Under the pieces are notes generated by a model. The model had not been told where the DNA came from. It saw nothing but the letters and a program-made list of their open reading frames with translations, and made no database searches. Shown here piece after piece: positions 47,776-61,399 of a DNA stretch of 64,000 nucleotides. Source of the stretch: Apiospora phragmitis (taxonomy: Eukaryota; Ascomycota; Sordariomycetes; Amphisphaeriales; Apiosporaceae); contig JAQQWL010000013.1 in NCBI GenBank assembly GCA_038363925.1, positions 2,666,001 to 2,730,000 of the forward strand. Reading direction: 5' to 3'. Each line of letters begins with the position of its first letter. Position 1 is the stretch's first letter. A program made the translations under genes and the position numbers.

Positions 47776-49640
47776 TTATTTATTAAAGCGTTAATAAAAT
47801 TATATACTATTTTTAAAACCGTGTATTTTATTATTTTTATAAAATATAATAATAAATTTAAATTTAACGTATTTAATTCAAAATTCTACTATTTAAATAA
47901 AATTATTAATAAGTTAAATATTTATAAGTTTTTAAATATTTATACTTAATTTATTACGTTTAAAGATAATTAATATTTATAAGTTTTAAATACTACTTAT
48001 TTTTAATAATAGTAAAGTATTTAATTATTTATTAAAAGTTAAACTTTTTACTTATTAAAAAAGCTTTTTAATATAAATTTTAAGTATTATAAATTAAATA
48101 ACTAAAAGTATATATCTCTATATAATATATAAATTAATTTTTATAAAAAATTAAATACGTACTTTATAAGAGGCTAGTTTAATACTCTTTAAATAATAAA
48201 AAGTTTAAAAATCGAGTGTTTACCTTAAAAAAACCTTTATTATAACGTAGTTTATTATTAAACGAGCTATATTATTAAACGAGCTACCTTTTTTAATATC
48301 TTACTTATTTAAATTTTAATACGTAATATCTATATAATTATAATGCCCATTTAATCTAAAAAAGATAGAATTATTTTAATAATTTAAACAACGCGATATT
48401 TAATAAATTTACTAAATAAATAAGCTATTATAAGAGTATATAACGTCTCTTTAATTATTTTAAATTATTAAATTAACGGCTAAACCTTACGATACGAAGT
48501 TTAATATTACGATATAAACTAAATTTAATAAAAAAAAGGTAAGTCGTAACTATATAATTAATTTAAATACTTATAGAATACCTTTTTATATTAATATTAT
48601 AAAAGATGTAATTAATTTCTTAATAACGCTACGCGGCGACGACCGTGTTAATAAATACTAGGTTAAACGCTTTATTAATTATAACCTTAGATTTTAAAAC
48701 TTAAATAAACCGTTAGTACGATTATTAAATAGCTTTTTATAAGGATTTCAATATTATTTCCCGCTAGTTTATACTAATTATAAATATAAAAGATATATTT
48801 CGGCTAAATTTAAAGAATATTATTAAAATAACGGTATTATTATACTTAGTATATCTCTTTACTTTTTTTTAATCTTTAAATATAATATTTTATCCGCTTT
48901 TAAAGCGTATATATTCGAAAGAAATTAAACTATTCATTAAAGCGTTAATAAATTATATTATAAAGTTAAAGTTTTTATTCGCTTATAAGGCTACGTATTT
49001 TATTAGTTTTTTAAAAAATAATATTAGATTTAGATTCAATATATTTAGTTTAATATTTTATTATTTTAAAGTAGTAATAAATAAATTAAATATATAGTTT
49101 TAAACGCTTATATTTAACTTAATATATTTAGGAATAGTTTATACTTATAATATTTAAACGTTATTTAATTATTATTAAATAATAAAACTTATTATTTTTA
49201 TTAATAAAAAAAACTTTTTAATCTTAATTTTAAGTATTATAAATTAAATAATAAACGATATAAACGTAATAACGTATTTAATAACTTTTAAACGCGTAGA
49301 GATTTATATTTTATAAACGGTTAATTTAACTCTTTAAAAACGTTAAAAAGTTAAAAAATCACGAGTTTAATTAAAAAACCTTTATTATTTTAAGAATTCT
49401 AAGTGCTGTAGAATAAAAACGTGAAAAAAAAAACGTTTAGCGATTAATAAAAGCGAAACTAAGTGTTCGTTAAAATAAAAGGCGATTAATAAAAGACGCG
49501 ATAGTATTTATAGTAAAATAGATTATAATATATAAATATATAAAAACAATATAAAATCGAGTAATAAATTAAATAAAGAGTAATTATAATTAAACTTAAA
49601 ACGTTATAATTAAATTAATTTTAATAAGAATAATAAAATA
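47776..49640 (-). repeat. Repeat Q (-), adjoining the gypsy LTR
   Basis: Reverse-complement match to 32430-34100 and parallel to 51300-52770 and 60770-61140. Anchors are TACGCGGCGACGACCGTG near 48631-48650 and the GTTTAGCGATTAATAAAAGC block near 49434-49453. A partial second copy of the same family occupies the left 400 bases. Confidence 0.6.
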
Positions 49641-51299
49641 TAGAATAAATAATTAATTAGATTATAAATAAACTAAAATCAAATAGAAATAAAACAGCTA
49701 ATATATTAAATAATTTTAAATTTTTAAAATCTTTATAATTTATACTTATATTAATATTTAATATTTCTATTTATTATTTAAACTTAGAATTTAATATTTT
49801 TTAATAATTAAATAAAATTTAATCACGTATTTTTATAAAATCTAGTTTTAAATTATTTTTATATATTTATTAAGTAAAATTAAACTTTAAATAATAATCT
49901 TATAATAATTACAGCTTTTATTTATATAATTACATTTATTATTAATATATAAGATTATAAATTATTTAATAAAATTATTAATAATAATATTAATTTATTC
50001 GCGTTATTATATATTAAATTTTAAATTTTTATAAATCATTATTTTCATTTTCTATTATTATTACTATTAAATAAACGTTTTATATTAAATTAAATAATTT
50101 ATTAATTACTAATATCGCCGGGCTATAAAGTTTATAATTAAATGAAATAACTTTTATTATTTAATAATATAAAAATTATTAATTTTAATATTATTCGCGG
50201 TAATATTCGCTACTTTTTAATTATAAATAAATTATATTTATAATATATATTATAGTCGTAATTATTTAACTCGTAAGTTTTAATATATAATTTTAAACTA
50301 TTTATATTTAATTAAAATAGTTTAAGACTAATATTTCTTAAATAATATATTTTAAGAATTTATATAATTTAAAGTAATATATTTAATTTCTATTCGTATT
50401 ATTTTATTTTATACTTAATAAACCATTTATATTTATTTATATAAATATATTCTTTTTATATATATAACTATATTATATTAATTTAAATTTACTTATTTTA
50501 AATTAAGTTTACTTACTTTAAACTATAAGAATTAATAATAATATAACTTTATACGTTTTTATATTAAATTATAAGCGCTTATTTAATTCTTTTATTTTAT
50601 TTTATATTATTTTTTAAAAATTTAATTTCTATATTATTAATATTTAGTATTTAATATATTTATATAAAAACTTATAAGCTTTATTATTATAATTTAATTA
50701 AATAAAATACTATTAGTTTAAAGTTTAAGTTATTTTATTATATATTAAAAACCCTTTAGTTTTAACCTTTTCTAAAGATTAATATATTATTACTTTTTTA
50801 ATATTAAATCTAATTATACGATTATAATTAATTAGTAAGTCTTTTAAGTTTTTTAAAAATTTAATTTAAATATTAATATATCGACTTCGTTTTATAATTA
50901 TAAAAAGCTTAGTTATTATTAGATTTTTTTAACCTATGTTTAATAATATATACTTTTTATCAAGCTTAAGATGTATTTTAATTTTTTTATTTATATCTTT
51001 ATTTTAATAATTCACTTATATATAATAAAGTATTAAATATATTAGCCTTATTTTTTATATCATTTAAAATATAGATTAGAATTTATTTAAAAACATTATA
51101 ATTAATATTTATTAAAGTTATTATAATATAATTATATTTTTTTTTATTATATTTATTATAACGTGGTTTTTATTTAAGTGGAATATATTACTTTTTAATC
51201 TATTCTTTCAAGTTTCTTATATATATTTCAACTTCAACTAGTAACAAGTTTAGAACTACAATACTTATTTAATTTAAAAAGTTTTTATTGTTTTAATAA

Positions 51300-52111
51300 T
51301 TTAAGTAATACGAGCGCTTATAAGTCCTTTAAATAAAAGGGCTACTACGAGAACGTACGATATCTTTTGTTTTATTTATATTATTAAATTAATAAATAAA
51401 CTTTAAAACGAGAAATCCGATATTTATAATATAAATTAGATATAATTAATTATATAATTAATTTAAATACTAGAAGGATATTTTTGAATGTATAAAATAT
51501 AATTAATTTCTTTACCTAGTCGTGTAGCGGCGAGCATATTTCTAAGTATTAATTAAGCGCTTTATTAATTATAACTTAAATTTTAAGATTAAAATAAATT
51601 ATTAATATAATTATTAAAAGGCTCTTTATAAATACTTAAGTATTATTTCTTATTAATTTAAATTAATTATATATATTAAGGCGAAAACGGTATTTTTAAT
51701 AAAAATATATATAATTTAATTAAAACCGGCTTTATAATACGTATAATCGAGTTAATACTCGTAATAATACGCGCCGATAATTATAAAAAAGCGAAATTTA
51801 TATAACTTAATAATTAAGTATAAATAATAGTTATTAAATATATTAATTTATAAACTTAATATTTCTCGTTATTTTTAATCATATAAAATTAGAAATAAAT
51901 TTTATTAAGCTATTAAATAATTAACCCGATGCTTAATAATTAAGTAAAAAATAAAATAAGTTTAAACTAAATTAAGTATTTTAATAAATGTATTAAAATA
52001 TAATAAAACGTTACTATTACTTCTTAATTCTTAATAGTTATAAAGGCTATACTTTAATATAATTTTAAATTTATAATAAAAATAAAAATATTCTTATATT
52101 TAATGTATTCA

Positions 52112-52204
<93 letters not shown>

Positions 52205-52770
52205 TATATATATATTAAAAAAAACCTAATCCTTTTATTAAAATAATAGTAAATTATATTTTAAAGTTCGAGTTTTTTATTACTTTTAAAGCTACGTATT
52301 TTATAACTTTTATATAAAATAATATTAAAATTTAACGTATTAAATTTAATATTTTCTTCTTTAAACGAAATAATTAATAAATTAAATAAATATTTTTAAA
52401 CGCTTCTATTTAATTTATCGTGTTTAAAAACGATTAATACCTATAACCTTTAAATATATTTTCTAAAAGTTAATAATAACCTTTTTAAAACGTTTAAAAA
52501 CTTAGAAAATTACGAGTTTAATTTAAAAAAGCCTTTAATATAAAAGAGTCCTTAAGAATATAAGATAAGAAGGTTAAAAAAACTGGTTAGCGATTAATAA
52601 AGTCGAAAATATAAGTTCGTTAAAATTAAAAATAATTAATTAAAAGTATTATAATATTTATAATAAAATAGGTATTAATATATAAATATATAAAAAAATA
52701 TAAAATTAAGTACCGAATTAAATATCGAGTAATATTAATTAATTTAAAGCGTTATAATTAAATTATTTAT
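51300..52770 (-). repeat. Repeat Q (-), second minus-strand copy
   Basis: Parallel to 47776-49640. Anchors are GTGTAGCGGCGAGCATATT (near 51523-51541) and GGTTAGCGATTAATAAAG near 52587. Interrupted by the 9-bp minisatellite at 52114-52204. Confidence 0.6.
52114..52204 (+). repeat. 9-bp minisatellite (ATTTCTTTT)n
   Basis: About ten near-perfect tandem copies of ATTTCTTTT. It is one of the few pure simple repeats in the AT-rich block. Confidence 0.9.
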
Positions 52771-54469
52771 TATAAAGGTTATAAAAAGTTAAAGTGGTAG
52801 TTTAAAAAGTAATATACTTCGTTTAATAATAAACTATATTACGTTTATTTTATTACTAAGTTAAATGAATATTTAAATTAGTTACTAAAGTAAAGAATAT
52901 TTATATAAAAAATATAAGAAACGTTTATTATTATATATTTAAACTTTTTTTTATTAATTCGAAAATTTCGCGGATTTTATAAAATCTCGTCGAGATCTCG
53001 ATATTTATTATAGAACTTCTTTTTATTTTAACTAATATTATTTAGCTTAATTTATTATTTAAGTATTACTTTAAAATACTTATATTAAATATTAATTATT
53101 ATTATAATATTTATTTAGCGGCTAATTAATAGTATAATAAGTTTTATTATTATAAATAATATTATTTAAATTAAATAACGAGGTTAAACTACGCTTAATA
53201 CTTTATAACCGTTTAAATTTATTATAATCTCGTTTTAAAAATAAGTATTAGTTATATTATTAAGTTAAGGCGTAATATTATCCTTTTTAAATTATTTTAT
53301 CTTTAAAGCGGCTAATTATTATAAGTAATATAAAATCTATTATATTTTATTAACTTTTTACAAATTTCTATAGTTTTAATTTTTATTATAATATTTATTT
53401 ATTATATTAAGTCGAATTAAAAAACGTCGCGCGTTAAAATTTTTAAAAAAAAACTAAAAGATTTCGAACTTATAACCTTTTAATTAAAACTAATTTAAAG
53501 TTTCTTATTAAAATACAAAACGGTTATTTTTATTATATTCGTTATAATTTTTTAATAAATCCTTTTTAATAACTTCTTTTATTACGGCGAATATATTATA
53601 AATCATTAATTAAGTTATAATATAAAGTATTTTATAAACGTTTTATTAAATATTACGACTTAATATTTAAAATTAAAGCTTAAAGTTAAAAAACATCGCC
53701 GAGAAATAAATATAAAAGTTTAACGATTATATATATAAAAGAAACTATAGTTTAAAAAAATAATACGGGCGATTTATTATAATATTTCTTTCGTTAAAGA
53801 GTTAAAATGTATAAAACGCGAAGAGGTAGAGGAAAAAGTTCGCCGTAAGGCGGCTGTCGAGCCGATTTTTATACTTACCCCTACGCTATTTTTTAATTTA
53901 GTATTTAATTAAGATAAGGTATAATAGAATATTTTATTAAAGTTATTAATATTAGCCGATTTTATTTTATTTTTAAACTATTATAACTTTTAAATAGCGT
54001 TTATTAAATAGTTTTCAAATTTTTAAGTATTAATTTTTAATAAATACTTTTTTATTAAACGAAGTATTAATAGCTTTATTTAATTTTTTAATAATGCTTT
54101 TATCTTTATATTTATATTAATTTATTTTAATCTTTTATTATTTATTAACTAAGGCATTAATAGCCCTTAGTTTAAATAATAAAATATAAAGTATATTCGT
54201 ATTATTTAAAATAATAATAATGGATAATTAGTTTTTTTAAATTTTAGTTTTTCGCTTAATTATTTAGTTCTAATATTTTATTTTAAAAAGTAAACATTTT
54301 TCCTTTTTTAAAAATTAACCCCTTTAATTTTACTTAATTAGCGTATTCCTTTATCTTTTTAAAAAATATTAAAGTTTTATTATAAGATAATTTAAAATAC
54401 TTTTAATTTTTAAAAACTACTTAATAATTTTCGACTTATATTTATAATTTATTTAAGATAATAAGATAT

Positions 54470-57440
54470 AAGTAGTCTTATCATTTATATTATTATAAAT
54501 ATATTACGTTATAAGTAATAATATAACTTAATTATTTTATTCGTAATTAATATTATAACATAGGTATTATTTTAAGATTTAATTTATTTACTAGATTTAA
54601 TTATTAATTTAAAAATAATAGATTATAAATAGTTCATATTTAATATCGAGTTACGCTATACGTAATTATTTAAATTTAATAATAAATAGTTTATTTTAAT
54701 TAAAATAATTCTATCTAATAATTTATATTAATTAATAATAATATAAAATAATATATAATTTAAATTATTAAAATTATTAAACCTTTTATTTAATAAAAAG
54801 TAAGTACATCTCGTAAATTTATTCGTAATTATTAAAATATTATTATAATTAACTTTAATTAAAGGTTTTATTAATAAAAATAATTTAATAATAAAATTTA
54901 ATACGATTAGTTTTTACGCTTTATTTAATAATAAAGTTAATTATAACTCTTTATATAATTAATATTTAACGGCTTTTATTTTATTATAAAGGTTATATTT
55001 ATTAATTACTTTAATTATTATTAATTTAAAGTTTTTATAATCTCATTACTTAATAATTCGTTTTTAAAATTTAAATATACTTTAATATTTATACGCGGTG
55101 TATTTATATAATTCCTTAATAAATTCACCTCGATATTATTTAAACATATAAATATTATCGCGGTAATAAATAAAACTAACTTCATTATATAAGTAATCTT
55201 ATAATTAATTAATATAATTAAACCTATTATTTATTCTTTAAGATTTTTAAATTTATTTTTTATAAAATTATATTTTATAAGTAACTTAAATATATCGCGA
55301 CGATATTAAGTTTCCGTTTTAATTTTATATAAGATTTATTTTTATAATAATCGAGTCATCGGTTTTATAAGTCGTAGAGACTATTCTTATTACCCTTTTA
55401 ATAAATAATAATAAAGTTAAATTTTAAAAAGAATTTAAATTATTATATTAATTATTTATTTAATATTTTAATAGTAATAAACGTTACGAAGGTTTTATAA
55501 TTAATATAAACCTTTACTAGTTTTATTATTTTATTAAAATAATATTTCTATTTTTCGCAAGCTTTAATAATAGTTATTAAACTTTTTTAAAAAGAATACG
55601 ATAAGGTAAGACTTTTTATTATTATCTCGTTAATTTAACTACCCTTTTATCTTATAATTTAATTCGTTAATTTCGATTTTAAACGGTTTAATAACGTTTA
55701 TTACGCGAAGTTTTAATTTATTATAAATTCGCTCTTTTAAATTATAAAAGGCTTTTATTTTTATTATTATTTATTAAAAGTATCCCTATTTTATTAAATC
55801 TAAGAATAAAGATCTAATAATAATTAATTAATTTTAAAAACGATTTAACTTTTATAGCGCTTATAAGTATTAATTACGTTTTAATTATTAAGAATTTTAT
55901 TATAAATAATAATAAATCTTAATTATTTTAATTATAATTAATATAATAATATAAGTATTATTTTAAGGGTTTATTTATTTATTTAATTTATTTACTTATT
56001 TAAAGATAATAAGTTATAAATAATTTATATTTAACATTAAGTTACGCTATAAGCGAATTTTATAATATAGTAATAAATAATTTATTTCTATTAAAAATAA
56101 TAGTTTTTAATAGCTTATATTAATTAATAATAATATAAAGAAATATATAAACTAAGTTATTAATATTATTAAACTTTTTTTATAATAAAAAGTAAATATA
56201 TACTATAAGCTTATTTATAATTATTAAAACCCTATTATAATTAATTTTAATTAAAGGTATTATTTATAAAAATAATTTAATAATAAAATTAAATACGATT
56301 ATTTTTATGCTTTATTTAAAAATAAAATTAATTATAATCTTTAATATAATTAATATTTAATAACTTTAATTATATTATTAAGCTTATATTTAATAATTAC
56401 TTTAATTATAATTAACTTAAAGGGCTTATAAGTAAAAGACTTAATAATTCGTTTTTAACCTTTAAATATATTTTAATATTTATACGCGAGGTGATTATAA
56501 AATTCTTTAATAAATTCGTTTTAATATTATTTATAGATATAAAACTTATTATAATAATAAACGATGCCGGTTTTTATATATAAGCGGTTTCGTACTTAAT
56601 TAATAAAGTTAAGGTTATTATTTACTTATTAAAACTTTTAAATCTATTTCTTTTAAATTATATTTAATAAGTAATTTAAGTATACCTCGATAATATTAAG
56701 GTTTTATTTTAAATTCTTTTTAAAATAATCTTAGTTTTAAATAAAATTTAATTTAAATAATCGATTTATTAATTTAATACGTTAACGCGACCGTTCTCGG
56801 TATTTTTTTAATAAATTATAATAAGGTTAAATTTAAAAAGAATTTAAAACTATTATATATATTATTTCTTTAACTCGTTAAGAATAATAAATATTATAAG
56901 GTTTTATAACTAATATAAATCTTTATTAATTTATTATTTCGTTAAAATAATATTTTTATTTTTATAAGTTTTAATAATAATTATTAACTCTTTATTATAA
57001 ATTTAATAATTAAGCTTTAGTTTATTTAATTTTTTAAAGTAATATATAATTTAAATTAACCTTTTATTATTATTATATTAGTTTAATTACCTTTTAATTG
57101 TATAATTTAATACGTTAGTTTAATTTTAAATAGTTTTATAAAAAAATTTATATAAGTTATTAATTCGTTTAAAATTCACTCTTTTATATTATAAAAAGCT
57201 TTTACTTTTCTTATTTATTAAATTAATTCGTCCCTTTTTATTAAAGTTATTAAAGTATTATTATTTTATTAAATCCGGGCATAAAAATCCGGTTATAATT
57301 AATTAACGTTAAATGTTTTTAACTTTTATAGCGTTTATAAGTATAAGTTACTTTTTAATTATTAAAGCTTTTAAGGGATATTATATATTTTATAAATATA
57401 ATTATTATTTATAAACCTCGCTTTTCTTTAAATTAATTAA
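54470..57440 (-). repeat. 1.4-kb direct duplication inside gypsy copy 2
   Basis: The two halves share ordered blocks such as GTAAATATA..AAGCTTATTTATAATTATTAAAA and AATATTTATACGCGAGGTG (variant ACGCGGTGTATTTA), each also found once in copy 1. The differences are transitions, so the duplication predates or coincides with RIP. Confidence 0.6.
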
Positions 57441-59196
57441 TTAGTATATTAACGTTTTAAAACCTTTAAAGCATTAGCTTTATATACTTTTTATATAACC
57501 CTTTATTTTAGGAATAAATTAAAATATTATTAAAATATATTATAATTAATTATAACTTAAAAGTTAATTAATATATTAATTATATTAAACGACATAGTTT
57601 AATATTTATAATATTTATAATTAAAATAAATTAAGTTTTTTAATAATAATATATATTTTAAATACTTTAAGTTTATTAAAAGGCTTTTTTTTAAATATTT
57701 ATTTATTAATTAAAATTTTTCTAATATATTTTATTAAAGTTAACGTATTTTAATTATAATTATAATATTTTTAAAATTATATCGTATTTTATAACGTTTT
57801 TTAATATTAATTAAAATGTTCGCGATTTCTTTTTATACTTTTTTTTCGTAGATTATAAATTTTTTATTAATAGTTTTAAGTTAATATAAGGCATTTTTTT
57901 ATTTAAGCTCGAAAGAGCTAACGATTTATAATAGAATATAATTTTTATTATATTTCGTTATTAAATATTACTTTAATATAAACTTTTCTATATTTATTAT
58001 TAATATAATATATTTATAAATATTTTAATTTTTCGTTATTTAATATAAAGACTTTTTAATGTTCGTTTCGTATTATCCCTTTATATTTAGCGACGGTTAT
58101 TTTTTAACCTATGTTTTTTTAAAATAAGTAATAAAATCTTACGATCGAACGTTATATTATCGTTATTAATTCGAGTTTATTAAATAATTTAAACTTTTAT
58201 TAAGTTTATCGAGGTTTAAAACTATTTTATAAGTTTATAATTATAATAAAGAAGTTTTTTTAAAGTATATATTTAAATATACGTTTTAAAAGTATTAAGC
58301 ACTTTTTTTTAAAGGTTTATAAGCTTACGATGTTTTTAAACGTGTTTAAAATTATTAATTTTTAAAATATTTTTTAAATCTCGTTTTATTTAATAATACT
58401 ATTATAATTATTATAAGGGTTTTTTTATTAAAAAGTATACTTATTATTTATTTTATATAAATATTTAATTTTTTTAGTAATATAATTAAGGTATAGTTAT
58501 AAAATAAATTATTTATTAATTCGTCGAGGTAACTACTCTTTCTTAAGTTTATTCGCGAAATATTTAATATAAGCGTTATATATATACGATATTTATAAAA
58601 AGTTAAAGTATATATTATTTATAGGCGAGATATAAAACTTATTATTTACGGCGTAATTTTTATTAACTTTTTAATCGAATCTTATTATAAGAAATACTTA
58701 ATATAAATATTTAAAGTTTAAAAAAAAGATACCCGAGGTAATTATTTATTTATTAATTCTTAGGTTTTAAGTTTTAATAATTTCGTTTATAAATTTATTT
58801 ACTAATATATTTATTAATTAATTTCATTTTTTATTAAAATTATTATATATCGAGCTAAATTCTTTATATATTATTATAATGTTTCTATTATAACTTTTTA
58901 AAAATTTTAAAGCTTTAAAGAATTATTTAATTCCTTCTTTATTTATTAAATACTCGGTATACTTATTATTATAATAAACTATTTAATATAAGCTACTATA
59001 ATTAGTTATTATATTACTTTTTTAATAATTATTATAAAGGTGTTTTTATATTAAGTAGTATTAATATATTATACTTTAAAAATTCTATAAAAACTTTTTT
59101 TAGATTTAATATTATTAACCGTAATACCTTTATTTTTAGTAATTATATTAAGTAATAAAACATTTTTTATATATATTATACTTAATAATATTATAA

Positions 59197-59323
59197 TTTA
59201 TAAATCTATTATAATAATTATATATAATAAAACTTTTAAATTACGTATTAATATATTAATTTATAAATCTATTATAATAATTATATATAATAAAACTTTT
59301 AAATTACGTATTAATATATTAAT
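59197..59323 (+). repeat. Perfect 63-bp tandem duplication
   Basis: Two identical adjacent 63-bp units containing TATAAATCTATTATAATAA and ending ACGTATTAATATATTAAT. The identity within otherwise heavily diverged RIP DNA implies a recent event or an assembly artefact. Confidence 0.85.
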
Positions 59324-60769
59324 TTAAACCTAATTATTTTATTATTATTAACCGTTTTATTTCTTATACCGGCGTTTATATAAACGCGTTTTAATTTTAA
59401 TTATAAGGTTTATATATAAAAAGAAATAATTAAAGGTGTTAAAGCGGTTATATTCGGTCTTAATTTCTTTTTTAAAATTTTAATAATATATTATAATTTC
59501 TTTAATTTAATTATAATTTAATTAAATTATAGTACGTCGAAATTCAACGGTATAAAAAGCGGTTAATCTTTTTTATTTAAAAGTATTAAGTTTTCTTTAG
59601 CTTATCGTTTTTTATCGAGGTTTTAATAAAACGATTTAAAGGTGTTTTTAAAGCTATCGTAACTTTTAAAAACTTATTATACCTTTATCCAGTATAGTTT
59701 AATATATTAATAGTCCTTTAGAAGCTCGTTGAGAGAAAGCTTAAATTAGGCGAGTATTTGTTTTTAAAACTAAGCGGCGTGGATAACTCGTTAAGCAAGG
59801 TTTTAAAACTTTTTTTATAAAACCGTTAATAAGGTTTAATGTAAACGAGAAATTTTTAGAAATTTTTATTAGTTTTATTAAAAAGTATTAACGTATTAAT
59901 TTTTACCTCTTTTTTAAATATAACGAAGGTTTAAATGATATTAAAAAAGATTTTAAAAAGGCGTACTTTTTATATAGATTATTAATATTATATAGTATTA
60001 ATTTTTATATTTTTTAAATTAAAAGTTCATTACGTTTTTTTAAACTTAATATAATAATATTAATAATTAATATTTTCTAATTTAAAATTCTTAATTCATT
60101 TAATAAGGTTTTATTAAAAGATATTAAAAGTAATAATAAAGGTTTTCTTTATTATATAAAATAAATAAGTTTAAATATAAATATAGTTCTTATAAGGTTC
60201 TTATTTAAAAATTAAAGTAATAATTTATAAATATAAGAATAATTAAAATATAACGAACGTTATTTAAGTTTTAAAAAACCCTTAATAAAATATATTTAAG
60301 TTTATATTATTAATACGAAAAAATATTTAAACGTATAATAAAAAAAACACTATATTAATATAATAAGTAATAATATTTTAAATAATAACGTAATAATAAA
60401 AATATTTAAATAAAAATATTTATATAAAAATATTATTAATATTATTTAATATCGTTTTATTAAACTATGTTTTATTTTATTATTACGTAATCTCCTTATT
60501 AAATATCTCGAGTTATTTATTTATTTAATATTATTTATCTTATATTACTTTTTTTATATTAAATTATTTTTTAATATAGTTTATCGTTATAATATTAATA
60601 ATTATATAATATAATAAAGCTTATCGTTATTAATAAGTTTATAAATATTACTTTATAATATAATCCTTTATATTAAGTTTTATATATATTTCGAATTATT
60701 ATAAAGCTGTACTAAAAGTAAGTTTAACCGCATAATTACGTTAAGTTATAATACTCGCATATTAAAAGA

Positions 60770-61390
60770 AATCGAGCTATTAATTAAAGCGTTAATAAAT
60801 TATATATAGTATTTAAATTCTTTATAGCTTTTAAAACCGCGTATTTTATTAGTTTTATAAAAAGTAATATTAAATTTAAATTTAATATATTTAGTTTAAA
60901 TTTTTATTATATAAATAAAGTAATTAATAAAATTAATACTCGTTTTAAAACACTTATATTTAACTTATCACGTTTATAATTAACTAGTATTTATAATCTT
61001 TAAATATCGTTTAATTTTTTATAAATAATTAAGTAGTTTATTTTTATTAAAAATCATTTTAATATTACTTTTTAATCTTATAAATTAAATAATAAAGTAT
61101 ATAATTAAAATAATTTATAAAATAACTTTTATATATAACGAGGTTTATTATTATTTTTAACTCTTTATTAATTTTATATAGATTAAGTTAATTATAACGC
61201 GTTAAATTAATTAATATTACTCGCTATTTAATGCGTTATTTAATTTTATATTTTTTATATATATTCGCGTATTATATATAACCTATTTCATTATAAATAC
61301 CGTAGCGCTTTTTATTAATCGCCCTCTATTTTAACGAACTTTTAGTTTCGCCTTTATTTATTATTAAACGCTTCTTTTTTATTATTATAA
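60770..61390. repeat. Repeat Q copies, head to head
   Basis: 60770-61140 matches Q in minus orientation (same junction with the LTR as at 47776), while 61160-61390 matches the Q beginning in plus orientation (CGCCCTCTATTTTAACGAAC block). The two meet near 61150. Confidence 0.55.
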
Positions 61391-61399
61391 CCTAGCTTA

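Larger units (their letters stand above)
52800..60760 (-). mobile_element. RIP-mutated Ty3/gypsy-type LTR retrotransposon, copy 2, with internal duplication
   Basis: Collinear with copy 1 but longer (about 8 kb), bounded by LTR-like segments at about 52800-53290 and 60240-60760. A Gag-like stretch lies on the minus strand near 59650-59570 (an FKSFY..NLDKKR-type remnant in the reverse complement). The zone matching copy 1 at 42400-43860 is present twice in direct orientation here (about 54470-55900 and 55920-57440), which explains the extra length. No coding capacity remains. Confidence 0.65.
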
